Shown: positions 48,863 through 58,178 of the stretch, piece by piece
Numbering within the stretch: the stretch's first letter is position 1
Layout of the letters: each line of letters opens with the position of its first letter
NCBI GenBank assembly: GCA_023390815.1
Contig: JAEWCC010000006.1
Span: 62,001 to 126,000 of the forward strand
Direction: 5' to 3'
Source of the DNA: Bacillota bacterium
GTDB taxonomy: Bacteria; Bacillota; Clostridia; Christensenellales; SZUA-584
Length of the DNA stretch: 64,000 nt
Made by a program: the position numbers and the translations under genes
Notes under the pieces: model-generated
Seen by the model: only the letters and a program-made list of their open reading frames with translations
Database searches by the model: none
Told to the model about the DNA's origin: nothing

Positions 48863-49636
48863 ATGGAAGGGTTACTTGGTATCATCCTTGTCGCGGTAAT
48901 CGGGCTGATCTCTGCCGCGATAAAAAGCAATAAAAAGCGCGGGGATACAAGCGGCAGCGCGGAAGGCCAACCGCCGCGCAGCGTGCCGCTGAGCGATATT
49001 CAGCGGGCGTTCATGATGACGGAGAACAGTGCGCTGCCGCCAACGCAGGCGCCTGGCCCGGTTTATCCGCCGTCAGCACAAGCGTCCGCACGCCCGGTTT
49101 ACCCCCCGCAGCCGCCGCGCCCCGCCTATACACCCGCGCAGCAAACCGCGTATGCACCCGTGCAGGCGCGTACCGCGGCCCCTTTGGAAAGCCGCATGGC
49201 TGCGCCGATACAAGCGCGCACCGCAGCCGCCGTGCCGCCGCATCCGATGTACGCGGCACAGCAAACCGCACCGCGCCCCGATTATTCGCCGCCGCAGCAG
49301 ACCAGTGATCCGCTGTGCCCCGCGGCTGCCTCCGTCCCCCCGCTGGATTACTACGGTGGTTCGATGGGGAGTATGACGACCGAAGGCCGCGGAAACGCCG
49401 TAATGAGCGTTCAGCCGCTAGAGACTGTGCGCGCGGCGGTTGAAAGCGTGGCAGATATCAACCTTGAGAGCATGACTGATCTCAACTCGCCCGTGCTGTC
49501 GGTCCAGAGGCCCCAGGAAAAACCCGCCCATAAGGGAATGCCCCTCGGGCTGTTTGCGGATAAGAAAGAGCTTGTCAAGGCAGTCATCTATGCCGAAATA
49601 CTCACGCCCAAATCGACCGGTGCGCCCAGAGCGTAA
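48863..49636 (+). CDS. proline-rich, membrane-anchored protein of unknown function
   Basis: A 257-residue protein with one N-terminal membrane helix (LLGIILVAVIGLISAAI), a basic stop, then a long Pro/Ala/Gln-rich disordered region (about residues 55-165) and a short conserved-looking end (LGLFADKKELVKAVIYAEIL, followed by TPKS). It begins nine bases after floA and ends at the operon terminator, so it is probably a FloA-NfeD accessory protein. The C-terminal helix resembles a docking element; function unknown. Confidence 0.75.
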   Translation: MEGLLGIILVAVIGLISAAIKSNKKRGDTSGSAEGQPPRSVPLSDIQRAFMMTENSALPPTQAPGPVYPPSAQASARPVYPPQPPRPAYTPAQQTAYAPVQARTAAPLESRMAAPIQARTAAAVPPHPMYAAQQTAPRPDYSPPQQTSDPLCPAAASVPPLDYYGGSMGSMTTEGRGNAVMSVQPLETVRAAVESVADINLESMTDLNSPVLSVQRPQEKPAHKGMPLGLFADKKELVKAVIYAEILTPKSTGAPRA

Positions 49637-49651
49637 ACGCGAACTGGCATG

Positions 49652-49685
49652 AACCCCGTTTTCTAACAAGAAAGCGGGGTTTTTT
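49652..49685 (+). terminator. rho-independent terminator of the nfeD-floA operon
   Basis: AACCCCGTTTTCT and AGAAAGCGGGGTT pair with one G-U around AACA and are followed by T. Confidence 0.9.
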
Positions 49686-49801
49686 AATTGAAAGTATACA
49701 AATCGGGGTATATATGATATAAGTAGTGATTAGATAATATTAATTTTATTTTAAGTATTTGTTACAATTGTTTAGTTATGGGCATCGGTCGAGGAGGAAA
49801 C

Positions 49802-52774
49802 ATGCGGAAACGGTTGACGATTGTATTTTGTATCATACTGGCGCTTTCAGCCATACCAGCTATGCAGCGCGCTCATGCGGGAAGCGACGACAGCAGTATC
49901 GTGCGCGTCAAGCTTTCCGTTGAAACCGGATCATCGCTTTCCTTCTTTGTGGACGGAAACTATACCATAGGAGACAGCACGGCCGCCATCGAGCGGCAGC
50001 AATATACGGTGAAGCTGGAAGGCGGCAGCTTGAATATGTATTGCGGCCCCTCCAAGATTGCTGGCGGCTCATCAATCAAACTCGTGCAGCGTGCGGCGAC
50101 GAGCGGACGCAACAACTTTATCTGGGTTTACAACGCGCATTATGAAAGTACATTATCGTACACCGGCGATATGGAATTCTTGATCGACGCCGAGAACGCG
50201 TGCATTAAGGTGGTCAATCATATCTATATCGAGGATTACCTTTACGGCGTGGTGCGTTACGAAATGAGCCCTTCCTGGCCTTTGGAAGCGCTCAAAGCGC
50301 AGGCTGTCGCCGCGCGCAACTACGCGGCGAAACGCATGGGCAGCGCAGGCGCCTACGACTTAACCGACGATTCCTCAAACGATCAGGTGTACAAGGGCTA
50401 TTCTGCTTCCGTGTCCAATGCGACGAAAGCGGTCGACGAGACCGCAGGACAGGTGCTTACCTACAGCGGCACCATCATCGACTGTTACTACAGCGCGTCC
50501 AACGGCGGCTGGACGGAACTCCCGTACCACCGCTGGGGCGGCGGCAGGGACTGGCAGTATTACGCAATCACTGCCGACCCTTACGACGTCGCCAACCCGT
50601 CAAGCCGTTTCGAGACCATCACGCTTCCGGTCGTCGTGGACGAGGCGCAGCCTCTGATGACAAGCCAGACCGAAGGCTTGTCCGGTACGATGAACGCCGC
50701 CAACGCGATTAAGCTTATTAAGGATGCGATACTCAAAAGCAATCAACTGGTATCTTACGGTGTAGACAGCGTTGACGATTTTAAGCTGACGGGCATTACA
50801 GATTTATATACGCATACGTACGATATCGGTGGCAGTCAGGACCATAGCCTCACGCAGGACCTTGATAAGAACGGCAGCCCCGACGCCAACCTTTGCGTGG
50901 ACAAGGTCCGCGCGATGGGCGCTTTCACCGTATCGGTGGGCGAAACGGTGCTAACCGTTGCTGATATCGATTTTGATCTGGAGCGGCTAAAGTCGGACGG
51001 CGATTACCCCGCTTTCTTTGCCGCGAGCCTCGGGCTGTTTGTCGTGGAGACGGTTACGGACGAGAGCAGCACGCCCACAGCCTACACCCTCTCCATGAAA
51101 CGCTACGGGCATGGCGTGGGCCTTTCCCAGCGCGGCGCACAGCAGCGCGCGAATAGCACCGATGAAAGCGTAAAGTACTACGATCAGATACTCGGCTTCT
51201 ACTATCCCGGCACGATCATCACCAAGCTGACGTATACAAGGCCCTCGCTGACGGCAGCCGAAACGATTACGGACCACTCCAACGCATATGTAAAACTGAC
51301 CGACGGTACGCCGCTCAACGTGCGCGGCGGAGCCGGAACCTCCTTTAGCAAGCTGGGCACGCTGCCGGATATAGCCCGTATCGAGGTGGTTCAGGCGAAT
51401 GCGGCCACCGGCAGCGGATATACGTGGCACAAGATTCTCTTCGCCGGACAATATGCCTATGTCGCTGCGAACTATGTAGTGCCTGACGACCCGCAGCCCG
51501 CCCCGCAAACCTGCACTGTCGCATTCACCGCCAATGGTGGCGGCACGGTGAGCAACTGGACGGGAAACCACGGAGCCAGCGTATCTGCCGCTCCTGCTGT
51601 ATCCCGCGGCGGATACAACTTTGGCGGATGGTATTACGACACCGGGCTGACGCGGCAGGTCTCGTTCCCGCTTATCGTTACCGGCGACATGACGCTGTAC
51701 GCGAAGTGGGCCGCAACGGCCAGCACGGTCACGTTCAACGCACAGGGCGGAAGCGGGGTAGCCAGCGTCACAAAGAATTACGGCGATAAAATCGCATCCT
51801 CACCCGCCACTGCGAGGCCCGGATACAATTTCGGCGGTTGGTACCCGACGTCCGCATGCAATACCGCTGCGGTCTCATTCCCCTATACGGTATCTGGCAG
51901 CGTCACACTCTATGCCAAGTGGACCGCGCAGCCCCAGACCGCCTATCTGTCCGGTGTGAAGCTCTCCGCGGGCACGCTAAGCAAGTCGTTCTCCAAGTCG
52001 TCCTACAACTACAAGATCGCGCTCGGCGAGAATCAGGACAGCGTTACGATCACACCCTTCAGGGAAAATACCAGCGCCACGATGACAATCAACGGCAAAT
52101 CCGTTTCAAGCTATACCGTGTCGCTGAAAAACGGAAAAAGCGCCACCGTTACGGTGAAAGTCAAGTTCGGCAAAACCACCAAGTCGTACAAGTTTACCGT
52201 GACGCGCGCCAAGTCCACCAACAACAACCTCGCCACGCTGACCGCGAGCGCGGGAAAGCTCAACCGCGCCTTCAATCCCGCCGTTACAAGCTATACGCTG
52301 ACGCTGGATCAATACACAAAGAGCGTAAAGATATCCGATACCGTTGCGTCGTCACTCGCCAGCGCGTCGTTCAAATCCAAGACGGTATCGCTTTCCAACG
52401 GACAAACCACAAAAGTAACCATCACGGTCAAGGCTCAGTCGGGCGCGAAGAAGACCTATACCATCACGGTCACACGCGCGGCTTCCACAGATACAGGCCT
52501 TAAATACCTGAAAACGAACTCCGGCAGTTACGCGCTGACACCCTCGTTCAGCGCAGGCGTGACGAACTATACGGTCACGCTCCCGGCAAGCCGCAATAGC
52601 GTTACGATTTCCGCCAAGACAACAGGCTATAAAGCGACGCTGTATTTTGACGGGGCTAAGAAAACGTCGAAGAAGGTGACTGTCGCAAGCGGACAGAGCC
52701 TTACGGTTCGCGTCACAGTCGTCGCACAGGCGGGCAACAAGAAAGAATATACCATCACGGTGCGAAGACAATAA
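49802..52774 (+). CDS. secreted SpoIID/LytB-domain protein with SH3-like, InlB-type and cadherin-like repeats
   Basis: A 990-residue secreted protein. The signal peptide ends near AHAG (residue 27). A SpoIID/LytB lytic transglycosylase-like domain follows (about residues 30-470) with the YGVVRYEMSPSWPLEALKAQ motif (putative catalytic Glu154) and YGHGVGLSQRGAQ. Then come an SH3-like domain (about 485-575), two InlB-B/Flg_new repeats (GYNFGGWYYDTGLTRQV; GYNFGGWYPTSACNTAAVSF) and three cadherin-like beta-sandwich domains (715-990). There is no LPXTG or choline-binding motif. ATG 49802 follows GAGGAGG. The last 831 bases are near-identical to those of the next gene. Confidence 0.92.
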   Translation: MRKRLTIVFCIILALSAIPAMQRAHAGSDDSSIVRVKLSVETGSSLSFFVDGNYTIGDSTAAIERQQYTVKLEGGSLNMYCGPSKIAGGSSIKLVQRAATSGRNNFIWVYNAHYESTLSYTGDMEFLIDAENACIKVVNHIYIEDYLYGVVRYEMSPSWPLEALKAQAVAARNYAAKRMGSAGAYDLTDDSSNDQVYKGYSASVSNATKAVDETAGQVLTYSGTIIDCYYSASNGGWTELPYHRWGGGRDWQYYAITADPYDVANPSSRFETITLPVVVDEAQPLMTSQTEGLSGTMNAANAIKLIKDAILKSNQLVSYGVDSVDDFKLTGITDLYTHTYDIGGSQDHSLTQDLDKNGSPDANLCVDKVRAMGAFTVSVGETVLTVADIDFDLERLKSDGDYPAFFAASLGLFVVETVTDESSTPTAYTLSMKRYGHGVGLSQRGAQQRANSTDESVKYYDQILGFYYPGTIITKLTYTRPSLTAAETITDHSNAYVKLTDGTPLNVRGGAGTSFSKLGTLPDIARIEVVQANAATGSGYTWHKILFAGQYAYVAANYVVPDDPQPAPQTCTVAFTANGGGTVSNWTGNHGASVSAAPAVSRGGYNFGGWYYDTGLTRQVSFPLIVTGDMTLYAKWAATASTVTFNAQGGSGVASVTKNYGDKIASSPATARPGYNFGGWYPTSACNTAAVSFPYTVSGSVTLYAKWTAQPQTAYLSGVKLSAGTLSKSFSKSSYNYKIALGENQDSVTITPFRENTSATMTINGKSVSSYTVSLKNGKSATVTVKVKFGKTTKSYKFTVTRAKSTNNNLATLTASAGKLNRAFNPAVTSYTLTLDQYTKSVKISDTVASSLASASFKSKTVSLSNGQTTKVTITVKAQSGAKKTYTITVTRAASTDTGLKYLKTNSGSYALTPSFSAGVTNYTVTLPASRNSVTISAKTTGYKATLYFDGAKKTSKKVTVASGQSLTVRVTVVAQAGNKKEYTITVRRQ
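51944..52774 (+). repeat. 831-bp 3' segment, copy 1
   Basis: Encodes the three cadherin-like domains of the SpoIID-domain protein. It has a same-length counterpart at 55073-55903. The last two domains are nearly identical between copies, with long exact DNA stretches, while the first domain is more diverged. Confidence 0.9.
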
Positions 52775-52954
52775 CAGAAAATTACGAAGTAGGAGCCGAA
52801 ATGAAAAACGGCTCTTTTTTTGTATTATTTTGTCTAAAATTTACTGTATGCGCATTGATATTTTCATGCCACAATGGTATATTTGTAATAATATTTGTAT
52901 GTTTAGGGTTTTTTGTTATTTTAAAGTTTCCCTATTTCTTCGGGAGGACAAAAA

Positions 52955-55903
52955 ATGAACAGCATCTGCAAAAAGACTTTATGGATCATTTTCACGGTGG
53001 TTTTGGTACTGGCCCTGCTGCCTTGCGCTGCGCTGGCTGAAGGGGGGGACGGCTATACCGTTACGTATATGGCCAACAGCGCAACAGGCGGAACCGCACC
53101 TGTCGATGAACTGACTTATCAAAACGGGGACAGCGCCGCCGTACTGGATAACACCGGCGGGCTTGTACGCGAGGGCTATAATTTTGCCGGTTGGAATACC
53201 GCGGCAGACGGCACCGGTGATCATTTTGCGCCGTCAGGCAGTATATCGATCACCGATCAAAACGTGATCCTGTATGCGCAGTGGAGCGTCATCGACTATT
53301 TCATTACCTATAACGCCAATGAGGCGACGGGCGGTTCAGTGCCGGAAGACCCTGCGGCATATCATATCGGCGAGCCCGTCGCGACGGCTGCCAACACGGG
53401 CAGCCTTGTAAAGACGGGTTATACGTTTACAGGCTGGAATACCGCAAGCAACGGCAGCGGTACGCACTACGCCCCCACCGATACTTTTACGATGCCCGCA
53501 AGCAACGTAACGCTGTACGCGGAGTGGAAGTACAACTACTTCGTCACGTATAACCGCAACAACGGTACCGGTACGGCGCCGACCGATTCGGCCCCGCATT
53601 ACGTGGGCAGCACAGTAACGGTGTTCGGCAACACGGGCGGACTGACTCGAAACGGCTATACGTTTACAGGCTGGAATACCGCAAGCAACGGTACCGGTAC
53701 GCATTACGCGCCCGCGGATACGTTCACCATGCCCGCAAGCAACGTGACGCTGTATGCGGAGTGGAAGAGAAACTATAATGTCATGTATTACGGCTACGGC
53801 GAGACAGGCACAGTGCCCATTGATCCAGCCGCGTACATTGCCGGCAGCACGGTGACGGTGCTCGGCAACACGGGCAATCTGACCCAAGCTGGCTACACGT
53901 TCGCTGGTTGGAATACGTATAGCAATGGCGCTGGCACACATTACGCGCCCGGAGATACGTTTACAATGCCTGAAGGCACCGTATACCTGTATGCGCAGTG
54001 GTCACAGAATTATAACAGCCACGACACGGCAAAGATACAGGCATTTTTAACCCAGAATTCCTACATATCCGGCAAGACCAACGCACAATTAAAGGGCTTC
54101 AGTCTCACCGATCCCAGTACCTGGAGTGGTGTTTCATGGGTGCTATCGGGCAACGAATGGTACATTAAGAGCGTTTTTTGGGTGGAGAACTCATTATCCG
54201 GCAATCTGGATCTTTCCGGATGTGCGCAGCTGCAAACGATCGATTGTTATGAAAACTATTTAACTGGACTCAATGTCAGCGGATGCTCTTTGCTCACAGA
54301 GATCAGTTGTTACGGCAACGCAATAACCGGGCTTAGTGTCAGCGGCTGTTCCTCGCTCACAGAGATCAGTTGTTACGGCAACGCAATTTCTTCGCTGGCT
54401 CTGAACGGGCTTACTAAGCTTACAACCGTCGACTGCTCGTACAATTCGCTGACCTCCATCAATGTCAGTGGGGACATGGCGCTCAAGTATTTCGACTGTT
54501 ATTCAAACAACCTGACCTCTTTGAACATTAGCGGATTGAGCGCTTTGGAAGGCCTTGATTGCGGTCGCAATAAAATTAAATCTCTCGCTCTCAAAGGGCT
54601 TTCCGTCCTTAGTGAGCTTTACTGCGATGAAAATCCGCTAAGTTCCCTCGACGTCAGCGTATGTCCGGCGCTCGAAGCCCTGAGATGCTCCTATTGCTCT
54701 CTGACTTCTATCAACGTAAGCGGATGCAATAGATTGATTGTCATTGACTGCAGCCATAACTCGCTTACATCGTTAAGCATTGCGCCCACCCTTACTTATA
54801 TCGACTGCAGAAGCAATCTGCTGGGCAAGGTAAGCGTCAACTTGCCCGGACAAGACACTCCGTCGGTGCCGCTCACACTCAAGGCATCCGGGCCCGGATA
54901 TGTCGGGCTGTATTTCAATAAATATGGTGGTCGCAAAGTATACGCTACAGCGATTACACCTGCGACATTTACAAAGTGGGCGTTACCGGACGGCACCGCG
55001 TCAACCAGCGCAGAATTCACCATTACGAGAGGCGGCACATATACTGCGAATTTCGTATACAGCCAGGGGCCATATCTTTCGGGCGTGAAGCTTTCGGCGG
55101 GGGCGCTATCACCGGCCTTCTCGAAAACGAAGTACAGCTACAAGATCAACCTGAGTGAAAATACAGGGTCCTTCACACTCACGCCGACAAAGCTTTTCAG
55201 CGGGCTTGGCATGACGATCAACGGCAAATCCGTATCCAGCTATACGGTTTCTCTCGCAAACGGCAAGAGTGCGACCATCACGGTAAAAGTCAGCTACGGC
55301 AGCTCAAGCAAGACATACAAATTCACCGTGACGCGTGCCAAGTCCACCAACAACAACCTCGCCACGCTGACAGCGAGTACGGGCAAGTTTAACCGTGCTT
55401 TTGATCCCGCCGTTACAAGCTATACGCTGACGCTCGATCAATACACCAAAAGCGTGAAGATATCCGATACCGTGGCTTCATCCCTTGCCAGCGTATCACC
55501 TAAATCCAAGATGGTGTCCCTTTCGAACGGACAGACCACAAAAGTAACCATCACGGTCAAGGCTCAGTCGGGCGCGAAGAAGACCTATACCATCACGGTG
55601 ACGCGCGCGCCCTCGACGGATACAGGCCTCAAATACCTGAAAACGAACTCCGGCAGCTATGCACTGACCCCCTCGTTCAGCGCAGGCGTGACAAACTATA
55701 CGGTCACGCTCCCGGCAAGCCAGAGCAGCGTTACCATCTCCGCCAAAACAACAGGCTACAAAGCGACGTTGTACTTTGACGGGGCCAAGAAAACGTCGAA
55801 GAAGGTGACGCTCGCAAGCGGACAAAGCGTCACAGTTCGCGTTACCGTCGTGGCGCAGGCGGGCAACAAGAAGGAGTATGTCATTACGGTGCGAAGGCCG
55901 TAA
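52955..55903 (+). CDS. secreted InlB-repeat/leucine-rich-repeat/cadherin-like adhesin-type protein
   Basis: A 982-residue secreted protein: signal peptide (to about residue 29, AALAEGG), four InlB-B/Flg_new repeats (about 34-355; each with GYxFxGWNTxxxGxGxHxAP and a VxLYAxW end), about ten leucine-rich repeats of 21 residues (about 400-640; consensus LTxIxCSxNxLTSLNVSGCS), a linker, and three cadherin-like beta-sandwich domains (707-982). The leucine-rich repeats suggest protein or glycan binding, the others a stalk. GGGAGGAC precedes the ATG. It follows the SpoIID-domain gene by 180 bases and ends at a strong terminator. Confidence 0.9.
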   Translation: MNSICKKTLWIIFTVVLVLALLPCAALAEGGDGYTVTYMANSATGGTAPVDELTYQNGDSAAVLDNTGGLVREGYNFAGWNTAADGTGDHFAPSGSISITDQNVILYAQWSVIDYFITYNANEATGGSVPEDPAAYHIGEPVATAANTGSLVKTGYTFTGWNTASNGSGTHYAPTDTFTMPASNVTLYAEWKYNYFVTYNRNNGTGTAPTDSAPHYVGSTVTVFGNTGGLTRNGYTFTGWNTASNGTGTHYAPADTFTMPASNVTLYAEWKRNYNVMYYGYGETGTVPIDPAAYIAGSTVTVLGNTGNLTQAGYTFAGWNTYSNGAGTHYAPGDTFTMPEGTVYLYAQWSQNYNSHDTAKIQAFLTQNSYISGKTNAQLKGFSLTDPSTWSGVSWVLSGNEWYIKSVFWVENSLSGNLDLSGCAQLQTIDCYENYLTGLNVSGCSLLTEISCYGNAITGLSVSGCSSLTEISCYGNAISSLALNGLTKLTTVDCSYNSLTSINVSGDMALKYFDCYSNNLTSLNISGLSALEGLDCGRNKIKSLALKGLSVLSELYCDENPLSSLDVSVCPALEALRCSYCSLTSINVSGCNRLIVIDCSHNSLTSLSIAPTLTYIDCRSNLLGKVSVNLPGQDTPSVPLTLKASGPGYVGLYFNKYGGRKVYATAITPATFTKWALPDGTASTSAEFTITRGGTYTANFVYSQGPYLSGVKLSAGALSPAFSKTKYSYKINLSENTGSFTLTPTKLFSGLGMTINGKSVSSYTVSLANGKSATITVKVSYGSSSKTYKFTVTRAKSTNNNLATLTASTGKFNRAFDPAVTSYTLTLDQYTKSVKISDTVASSLASVSPKSKMVSLSNGQTTKVTITVKAQSGAKKTYTITVTRAPSTDTGLKYLKTNSGSYALTPSFSAGVTNYTVTLPASQSSVTISAKTTGYKATLYFDGAKKTSKKVTLASGQSVTVRVTVVAQAGNKKEYVITVRRP
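55073..55903 (+). repeat. 831-bp 3' segment, copy 2
   Basis: Encodes the three cadherin-like domains of the leucine-rich-repeat protein; partner of 51944-52774. Equal length to the base and stronger similarity toward the 3' end suggest duplication followed by gene conversion. Confidence 0.9.
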
Positions 55904-55916
55904 TCTCACCGAGCGT

Positions 55917-55958
55917 AAAGGCCTCCGGCAGCCGCATGGACTGCCGGAGGCCTTTTTT
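55917..55958. terminator. strong terminator between convergent genes
   Basis: AAAGGCCTCCGGCAG and CTGCCGGAGGCCTTT form a 15-base perfect stem with a nine-base loop, with T on one side and A on the other, so it may work in both directions. Confidence 0.93.
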
Positions 55959-56021
55959 CACCATGGTTTATTTATCAGTATGCCATAGGTCTGGCTCCGA
56001 AGATCTAAGAGTTCTTACAGA

Positions 56022-58178
56022 TCAGGATTCGCAGGACGAGCTCTCATCCGGGGTACATTCCGGTGTCGGCGAGGGTGTTGTTTCCGGTGCCGCGGGCATG
56101 GTGAGCGTTACCGAATCGCCAGCTTTTTTTACGGAATGCCCTTCATAAAGCACCGTGATAGAGAAATAAACCGTTTGACCTGGCGAGGCACCGATTTTGG
56201 ACGGGGGAAAACTGCAGCTCGTATCCGACGAATCAGTAATCCAGTACACATAGTCGCAGCCGCCTTCACCGTATACAGGCGAAGAGTCGGTGAACGAGTA
56301 CACCACCTTATAACCTTCAAAACCGCTGTGACATACCTCGCCCCAACTTAAATGGATTTTTCCATCTTCGGAAATATACCCGCTGATGTTGGTCGATAAG
56401 TATGGCTCCTCCGGCCCGCTCGTGCCGGGCATCACGAGCGATATTGATTTGCCTGGCTTTTTTACACAATGATCGTCATAGAGCACGGTGATAGAGAAGT
56501 AAACCTTCTGTCCGGCCTTTGCGCAGATTTTTGAAGGATAGAAGCTGCAACTCGTGGTTGACGGATCGGTATAAAAACCATAGTATGCGCATCCATCTTC
56601 GCCATAGACAGGCGTGGAATCGCTGAAAGAGTACATCACCTTATAGCCGTCAAACCCACTGCCCGACACCTCTTTCCAGCTCAAGTGGATCTTGCCGTCG
56701 TCCGATATGTACCCGCTGATATCGGTGGATGCGTAACTGCCTGAAGTCGGCTCCTGCTCCCCATCGACTTTGGCAGGCACCTTAAGTCTGACCGCGTTGG
56801 CCGCAACGGTACTTCCGTCATTATACAGATAGGTCACGCTGAAATAGTAACTCGTGTCGCCTTTGAGGCCGCCGTACCCCTCGTATAGCTTGATGCTCGT
56901 CGTATCCGCGTTGGTAATGAATTTCAGGTAACCGTCCGACGGGTAGCTCGGGCTCGAATTCGTCCGTGACGCCACGACCTTGTAGCCCGCTAAATCCGCG
57001 CGCGTCTCTTTGCCCCAGGACAGTATGACATACTGACCGGATACATGGCCGCTTACGGTATATGCCGCAGGCGCTGCCGGTGTGGCTGTTGGCTCGGGCC
57101 GATCCGATGTCAAAGAAGAAGGCGTAGGGGAAGGCTGTGCCGCAGGCACTGTGAAATGGACCGGACTGCATGCGACCGTTACGCCGTTATATTCTGCATA
57201 GATGCCAAAGTACTTGGAATCGCCCGGCTTCAGGCCATACGGCTCAAGCGCCAATTTCATCGAAGTCGTTTGTTCGCCGCACGTATTGAACGAAACCGTT
57301 TCAAGCGTTCTTCCGTTCATCTCCGCAATATCGTCCCCGGTATCCGCTATGACAATGTGGTATTTCACCTTGCCCGTATAACCGATCTCATCGAAGTCGA
57401 GTTCATTCCATGTAAACGCAAGGCTCTGTTCGTTGCCGCTCACACGGAGCGCGGGCGCGCAATAGTTTTTCTGGTTGATCTCGGCAACTTCGCCCAGTAT
57501 ATCCTCTACCTTGTCGGTGTCCGATACCTCAACGCCCTCCGCGAGTTGGCTCAGCTTCAGCAGCCCCGCCGATACGCGCAGCGAATCGGCCATCTGCTTG
57601 TCCTCCAACGTACCGGATACAATCAAGAGATTGATCATATCCCCGAAGTCAGACTCAAGCTGCGCCTGCAGATTACCGAGGGCGCCTTGCGCCGCAGTGC
57701 CGTCCGCAGCGAAGCAGCCGACCAGCACATAACGCTGCCCCTCGGAGAAGTATCCCGCCTCCTGCGCAGCGGATATGATCTGGCGTATCGCCTCGGTAAT
57801 CGGCTTCCCAACGCAGTTTAAACTGTCAAGCAGCGTCTGGGCATCATCGTTCTGCCCCAGCAAGCCCGTCACCTTATTGTCCGCATCCACATGAACGCAC
57901 AGGCTGGGGTTGATATCGACGGTATAATATGCCATCGCTGCGGGCGTTGTACTTTGTACGGCGAAAAATCTTGCGCCAATGAAGATACCCACTGCCAGCA
58001 CCGCGGCAGCGGGCAGCGCGATCAGTGCGGCCTTTTTGATCCGCCCGGTAAGCACTGCGCGTTTTTTCTTCTTTGCCTCGGTCTCCTCGCAGCGCCGCTT
58101 CGTACGCGTGAGCAGATCCTCTGTAGGGCTTAGCTCGCTGATGCGGATATCGTCCAGATATTTATCGATGTCAAACAT
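56022..58178 (-). CDS. RsgI-like transmembrane anti-sigma factor with fibronectin-type repeats
   Basis: A 718-residue protein. The N-terminal 45 residues are cytoplasmic (sigma-binding), followed by one membrane helix (ALIALPAAAVLAVGIFIGAR, about residues 49-68) and an RsgI-type periplasmic domain beginning YYTVDINPSLCVHVDADNKV. In characterised RsgI proteins this domain carries an Asn-Pro autoproteolysis site; the NP is present. The rest is extracellular: a beta domain, a Pro/Ser/Thr linker (SPTPSSLTSDRPEPTATPAA) and three fibronectin-type repeats, the last two closely alike (ISGYISDDGKIHLSWKEV and ISGYISEDGKIHLSWGEV). ATG 58178 overlaps the stop of the sigma gene. It presumably holds the sigma factor until an outside signal acts. 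Confidence 0.88.
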   Translation of the reverse strand: MFDIDKYLDDIRISELSPTEDLLTRTKRRCEETEAKKKKRAVLTGRIKKAALIALPAAAVLAVGIFIGARFFAVQSTTPAAMAYYTVDINPSLCVHVDADNKVTGLLGQNDDAQTLLDSLNCVGKPITEAIRQIISAAQEAGYFSEGQRYVLVGCFAADGTAAQGALGNLQAQLESDFGDMINLLIVSGTLEDKQMADSLRVSAGLLKLSQLAEGVEVSDTDKVEDILGEVAEINQKNYCAPALRVSGNEQSLAFTWNELDFDEIGYTGKVKYHIVIADTGDDIAEMNGRTLETVSFNTCGEQTTSMKLALEPYGLKPGDSKYFGIYAEYNGVTVACSPVHFTVPAAQPSPTPSSLTSDRPEPTATPAAPAAYTVSGHVSGQYVILSWGKETRADLAGYKVVASRTNSSPSYPSDGYLKFITNADTTSIKLYEGYGGLKGDTSYYFSVTYLYNDGSTVAANAVRLKVPAKVDGEQEPTSGSYASTDISGYISDDGKIHLSWKEVSGSGFDGYKVMYSFSDSTPVYGEDGCAYYGFYTDPSTTSCSFYPSKICAKAGQKVYFSITVLYDDHCVKKPGKSISLVMPGTSGPEEPYLSTNISGYISEDGKIHLSWGEVCHSGFEGYKVVYSFTDSSPVYGEGGCDYVYWITDSSDTSCSFPPSKIGASPGQTVYFSITVLYEGHSVKKAGDSVTLTMPAAPETTPSPTPECTPDESSSCES

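Noticed and set aside
53280..54010. Regularly spaced repeats that could look like a CRISPR array
   Set aside because: The repeats are coding, vary in sequence, are about 240 bases apart and match InlB-type protein repeats.
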